From the NCBI GenBank assembly GCA_945910005.1, contig OX246739.1, forward strand, positions 3,192,001 through 3,256,000: a DNA stretch of 64,000 nucleotides. The letters are read 5' to 3'. The stretch comes from Isoperla grammatica (taxonomy: Eukaryota; Arthropoda; Insecta; Plecoptera; Perlodidae). Shown here one piece after another: positions 61,001 to 64,000 of the stretch. The first letter of the stretch is position 1; each line of letters begins with the position of its first letter. A program made the translations under genes and the position numbers. The notes under the pieces are model-generated. The model saw nothing but the letters and a program-made list of their open reading frames with translations. It did no database searches and was not told the DNA's origin.

Positions 61001-61020
61001 ATTGTAGCCGGGCTTAGCAA
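58003..61020. repeat. Satellite of 67-bp and 78-bp units, about 43-44 copies
   Basis: The basic 67-bp unit runs GTCGGGCTTAGCGATACAGC, then TACAGATCAGGGGTGTGG, AAACTGTCTGGCCCG and TAGTTAGCATTGTA. About 11 units carry an extra 11 bp, CTGATACGCCG or CAGATACGCCG, after CCCG. This makes 78-bp units, concentrated at 59040-60530. Two of these, near 60275 and 60355, have a further TCTGCG variant. As 78 is a multiple of three, runs of long units open minus-strand frames (PLICSCIAKPDYN repeats) that are not genes. GAT/GAC at one site and TTAGCA/TTACCA at another divide the units into subtypes. Confidence 0.95.
58801..59752. repeat. 480-bp higher-order repeat duplicated in the satellite
   Basis: The segment from about 58801 is repeated at an offset of exactly 480 bp (six 67-bp units plus one 78-bp unit). 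From 58872 to 59272 it is base-for-base the same as 59352 to 59752 by eye. Just before that it differs only at one or two subtype sites. This is a recent block duplication on top of monomer-level homogenisation. Confidence 0.85.
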
Positions 61021-61053
61021 TACAGCTACATATTAGGGGTGTGAAAACTTTCT

Positions 61054-61569
61054 GGCATTAGCGATCAGCTACATATCAGGGGTGTGAAAACTGTCTGGCA
61101 TTAGCGATCAGCTACATATCAGGGGTGTGAAAACTGTCTGGCATTAGCGATCAGCTACATATCAGGGGTGTGAAAACTGTCTGGCATTAGCGATCAGCTA
61201 CATATCAGGGGTGTGAAAACTGTCTGGCATTAGCGATCAGCTACATATCAGGGGTGTGAAAACTGTCTGGCATTAGCGATCAGCTACATATCAGGGGTGT
61301 GAAAACTGTCTGGCATTAGCGATCAGCTACATATCAGGGGTGTGAAAACTGTCTGGCATTAGCGATCAGCTACATATCAGGGGTGTGAAACTGTTTGGCA
61401 TTAGCGATCAGCTACATATCAGGGGTGTGAAAACTGTTTGGCATTAGCGATCAGCTACATATCAGGGGTGTGGAAACTGTCTGGCATTAGCGATCAGCTA
61501 CATATCAGGGGTGTGAAAACTGTCTGGCATTAGCGATAAGCTACATATCAGGGGTGTGAAACTGTTTGG
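61054..61569. repeat. 43-bp satellite derived from the 67-bp unit, 12 copies
   Basis: Unit: GGCATTAGCGATCAGCTACA, then TATCAGGGGTGTGAAAACTGTCT. It keeps the core of the adjacent 67-bp unit (AGCGAT-CAGCTACA-ATCAGGGGTGTG-AAACTGTCTGG) but lacks the GCCCGTAGTTAGC-TGTAGTCGGG part. A hybrid unit at 61010-61053 bridges the two arrays. The last units show small deletions (GAAACTGTTTGG). Confidence 0.95.
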
Positions 61570-61574
61570 CTGAA

Positions 61575-62570
61575 GACAGAGTAGTTCCCACAGTAGTTTC
61601 TGAGGTACATGACAACAACGAGTTGGCGATAAAGCTGACTCAGTGCTAACACACGAGGCTTCAATCCGAGAGACCTCCGGTTAGATTTTGACCACAGGAA
61701 ATTGCCATTAAAAGTTTAAAGTCACCTTCTGAGTAGGTGCATAATTAATGCTGATGGGATATATACTAAAATAAAATATTGACGAGTCACTTCATGGAAT
61801 TGTTGTCCCCCAACACATCACACTGCGTCAGTATGATTATAAATAATTTATGTTGAAATTGATTGTACCGTATTTTACTGATTTATACAAATTGAAAATA
61901 TTTTTCAATTCCATTCTAACATTATAAATATCATAAATATACATCAAATTATTTTTGATATTTGGGTGTGTTCAATAGATTGACGAGAGCGCGGTTCATG
62001 TAGTTTGGATGACAATATTCAATCAAAACTAAACTCATTTAAAATAACGTAAAAACCCGAACAATGCGATGTCTACGTTTGTATGTAAAATACATTGCAG
62101 AAAACGGAGTAAATACATTCAAATCATTGAGACCCCTTCACAATAGGCCAAGTGTCTTTGTACGGCATCGCAAACGTTATTATTGCTTCGAGTGAAGGCG
62201 TAGTGGCTTTCATTTCACATGATAATTGTGGGCGTTGTGTTGGTTGACAATGCCCCACGAAGCGGATGTGAAAGGTCCCAAGGCGGCGTATTGAACCACG
62301 ATGACAGGACAGACAAACAGGACTATTGTTCATCGAGCCCTTTACACTCTTTGGTTTGACATCTCATTTTGAGGTATATTTTCACAAAGAGGCAATTGAG
62401 ACTTCCTTTGTTCAGAAGAGGCCAGTTAAGTTTATAGCCTGTCTCATTTCACATTCAAGAACATTGCAACCGCTCTGCGAAATGTTTGACATACTCGTAC
62501 GTCTTTTACTGGTTGCTACTACAAGGAAGCCACATTATTGTACTGATATTATGTATTATTATTATTACGG
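61575..62570. other. No gene recognised
   Basis: A+T-rich sequence after the satellite with short frames only. Confidence 0.5.
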
Positions 62571-62574
62571 TACT

Positions 62575-62602
62575 GTATTATTATTATTATTATTATTATT
62601 AC
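62575..62602. repeat. TTA microsatellite, short
   Basis: About nine TTA units; a smaller relative of the one at 62991. Confidence 0.9.
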
Positions 62603-62753
62603 ATTAGTATTACGGAGTGCATAATTTTAGTGGTATTGACGTCGGTTTCAAGTCACAAAATCTTCAAATGATAGATGAATATGTTAATGATCAGCTTTGG
62701 TGGAGGTGCCGAGTAGGATATGACTTGAGTCACTTGACGCATGTCATACTCAT

Positions 62754-62776
62754 AAGGTACACATAATGTGTACCTT
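62754..62776. repeat. 23-bp palindrome
   Basis: AAGGTACACAT and ATGTGTACCTT are exact reverse complements around a single central A. It could bind a dimeric factor or be chance; no neighbouring gene informs this. Confidence 0.6.
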
Positions 62777-62989
62777 TTAGGCTAAATGTGTAACTTTTAG
62801 GTATACAAACGCAAACGAAATAGATGTGTTGGTCCTTGAATCTTCTCAACGGTTCAAGCCCATATAAAAATTGTTAGCAGTGATCATTCTCTAGGTTTAG
62901 TTAGATTATATGTAAGGGTAGTTTTTGGGGTAAATTGTAAGAAAAGCCATTGCGGCTTAAATTTGCCTATTTCTTCCATGAAATAAAGA

Positions 62990-63091
<102 letters not shown>

Positions 63092-63819
63092 TAAGCTCAT
63101 TTTGTACATCGTTAATATTTCGAAGCTCAAGTTCAGAAGTTGATGTAGTTTATGTAATGAAATGTACAGTCAAATGTCACCCTCGACCAGGTTCTATAAA
63201 CACACGGAGAACAAAACCTTTACGCCTTCGTGGGCTGAATGGACTCGGATATAGCGAGTTACCTCAGAACTCCGGCAACAAGAGCCGTTGATTACGTAAC
63301 AGCTGGGATCAAGAATGCTTGACCAAACGAGTAGGTATAGAGCCCTTCACACAACATTATTCCACGTAGCTAAATGAAATTACATCCGTTCTCAAAGATG
63401 TGAAGCACTTAGGTGTAAAGGAAGTTTAATTTACACGCTATTGTACTCGAAGGGGAAACAAATTACGTGAGGAGAAACTAGGGCGAAATATATAATTATA
63501 TATTATATGTACATAATATGTTTATTAGAAACACAAGCTACGATGGCACAATATACGGAACTATGTTAACCAGACGAGCCTACTCGTCTATCTAGCTAAA
63601 CCTCATAAAACCCTGTCGTGCTGGAGAGCTACGGCTTAGAAAGGTAGGCTTACGTGCGGGCCTGCATACCTCACACCTGGCTGTCTCAGTCACCCCCTAG
63701 AATACTCAAGCAAGTCTTTTCAGGGCCCACACTTTTAGAATATCGTGACTTTCAGGTCTGTTCCAGTTTTATATGAAATGTCCAGATGTCCTCATTTTTT
63801 AATTATATTGGCCAATGTG

Positions 63820-63870
63820 AAAGAATGTTCGAGGGCTGTTAATAGGACTCAATTCCAGCATTAATAAGGA
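63820..63870. mobile_element. Fragment related to the 13.4-kb SINE tail
   Basis: TCGAGGGCTGTTAATAGG then ACTCAATTCCAGCATT resembles CCGAGGGCTGGTATTAGA then ACTCATTCCAAGTT at 13413-13446. This is a similarity of about three in four bases by eye. It lacks a tRNA head here. Confidence 0.35.
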
Positions 63871-64000
63871 TGTATTGTATATGTATAGCACATATATATG
63901 TATACCAGCTTGACAATGATATTACTTTATGTGGAACAGTTTCCTTTCGTTTTGTTAAAGCTGCTAGCAGGACAATTGTCGATAAAACACACGTTTCTGA

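Noticed and set aside
58003..61569. CRISPR-like repeat array
   Set aside because: There are no unique spacers between conserved repeats. The whole unit is repeated in tandem and the context is an animal genome.

Overview
This window looks like gene-poor, repeat-rich nuclear DNA of an invertebrate animal, most plausibly an arthropod. The reasons are an A+T-rich background, many tRNA-derived SINE heads with Pol III A and B boxes, a decayed 5S rRNA-like copy, long AG/CT and TTA microsatellites, DNA-transposon remnants with terminal inverted repeats, and several satellite arrays. No open frame is convincingly a conserved protein gene. Most long frames are consequences of tandem repeats or have no recognisable domain. 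The species assignment is an inference and cannot be made firmly from the sequence alone.

Layout. 0-2.6 kb: an A/C-skewed block with a 48-bp minisatellite, tRNA-SINE B-box remnants and a GC-rich decayed open frame on the minus strand. 4.7 kb: a 5S rRNA-like pseudogene. 8.2-8.6 kb: an imperfect inverted-repeat element. 10.1-10.4 kb: a 7-bp satellite. 10.9-11.1 kb: two head-to-head SINEs of one family. 11.9-12.4 kb: a degenerate ~135-180 bp tandem repeat. 13.4-13.7 kb: two related SINEs. 17.4-17.96 kb: two adjacent small inverted-repeat elements. 18.4-21.9 kb: a 3.5-kb foldback element with ~1.15-kb arms. 24.57-25.34 kb: a TTAA-flanked MITE of piggyBac type carrying an AG microsatellite. 25.4-25.8 kb: two more SINEs. 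29.2-29.4 kb: a TATA motif followed by a CpG-rich, hairpin-rich stretch. 33.1-33.3 kb: a TATA/Inr-like promoter and a possible first exon with a good 5' splice site. 37.7-38.8 kb: SINEs and a 121-bp CT run. 41.7 kb: a CpG-rich stretch with CACGTG and NRF1-like palindromes. 42.4-44.0 kb: 24 indel-free copies of a 69-bp repeat, open in both directions. 58.0-61.6 kb: a satellite built of 67-, 78- and 43-bp units with higher-order structure. 63.0 kb: a TTA microsatellite.

The window is therefore mainly a collection of selfish and tandem DNA, possibly intronic or intergenic. Three or four places look like candidate promoters (29.2, 33.1, 41.7 and 51.5 kb). The most unusual items are the foldback element, the three-length satellite at 58-61.6 kb, and the 69-bp array whose length and composition keep frames open on both strands.
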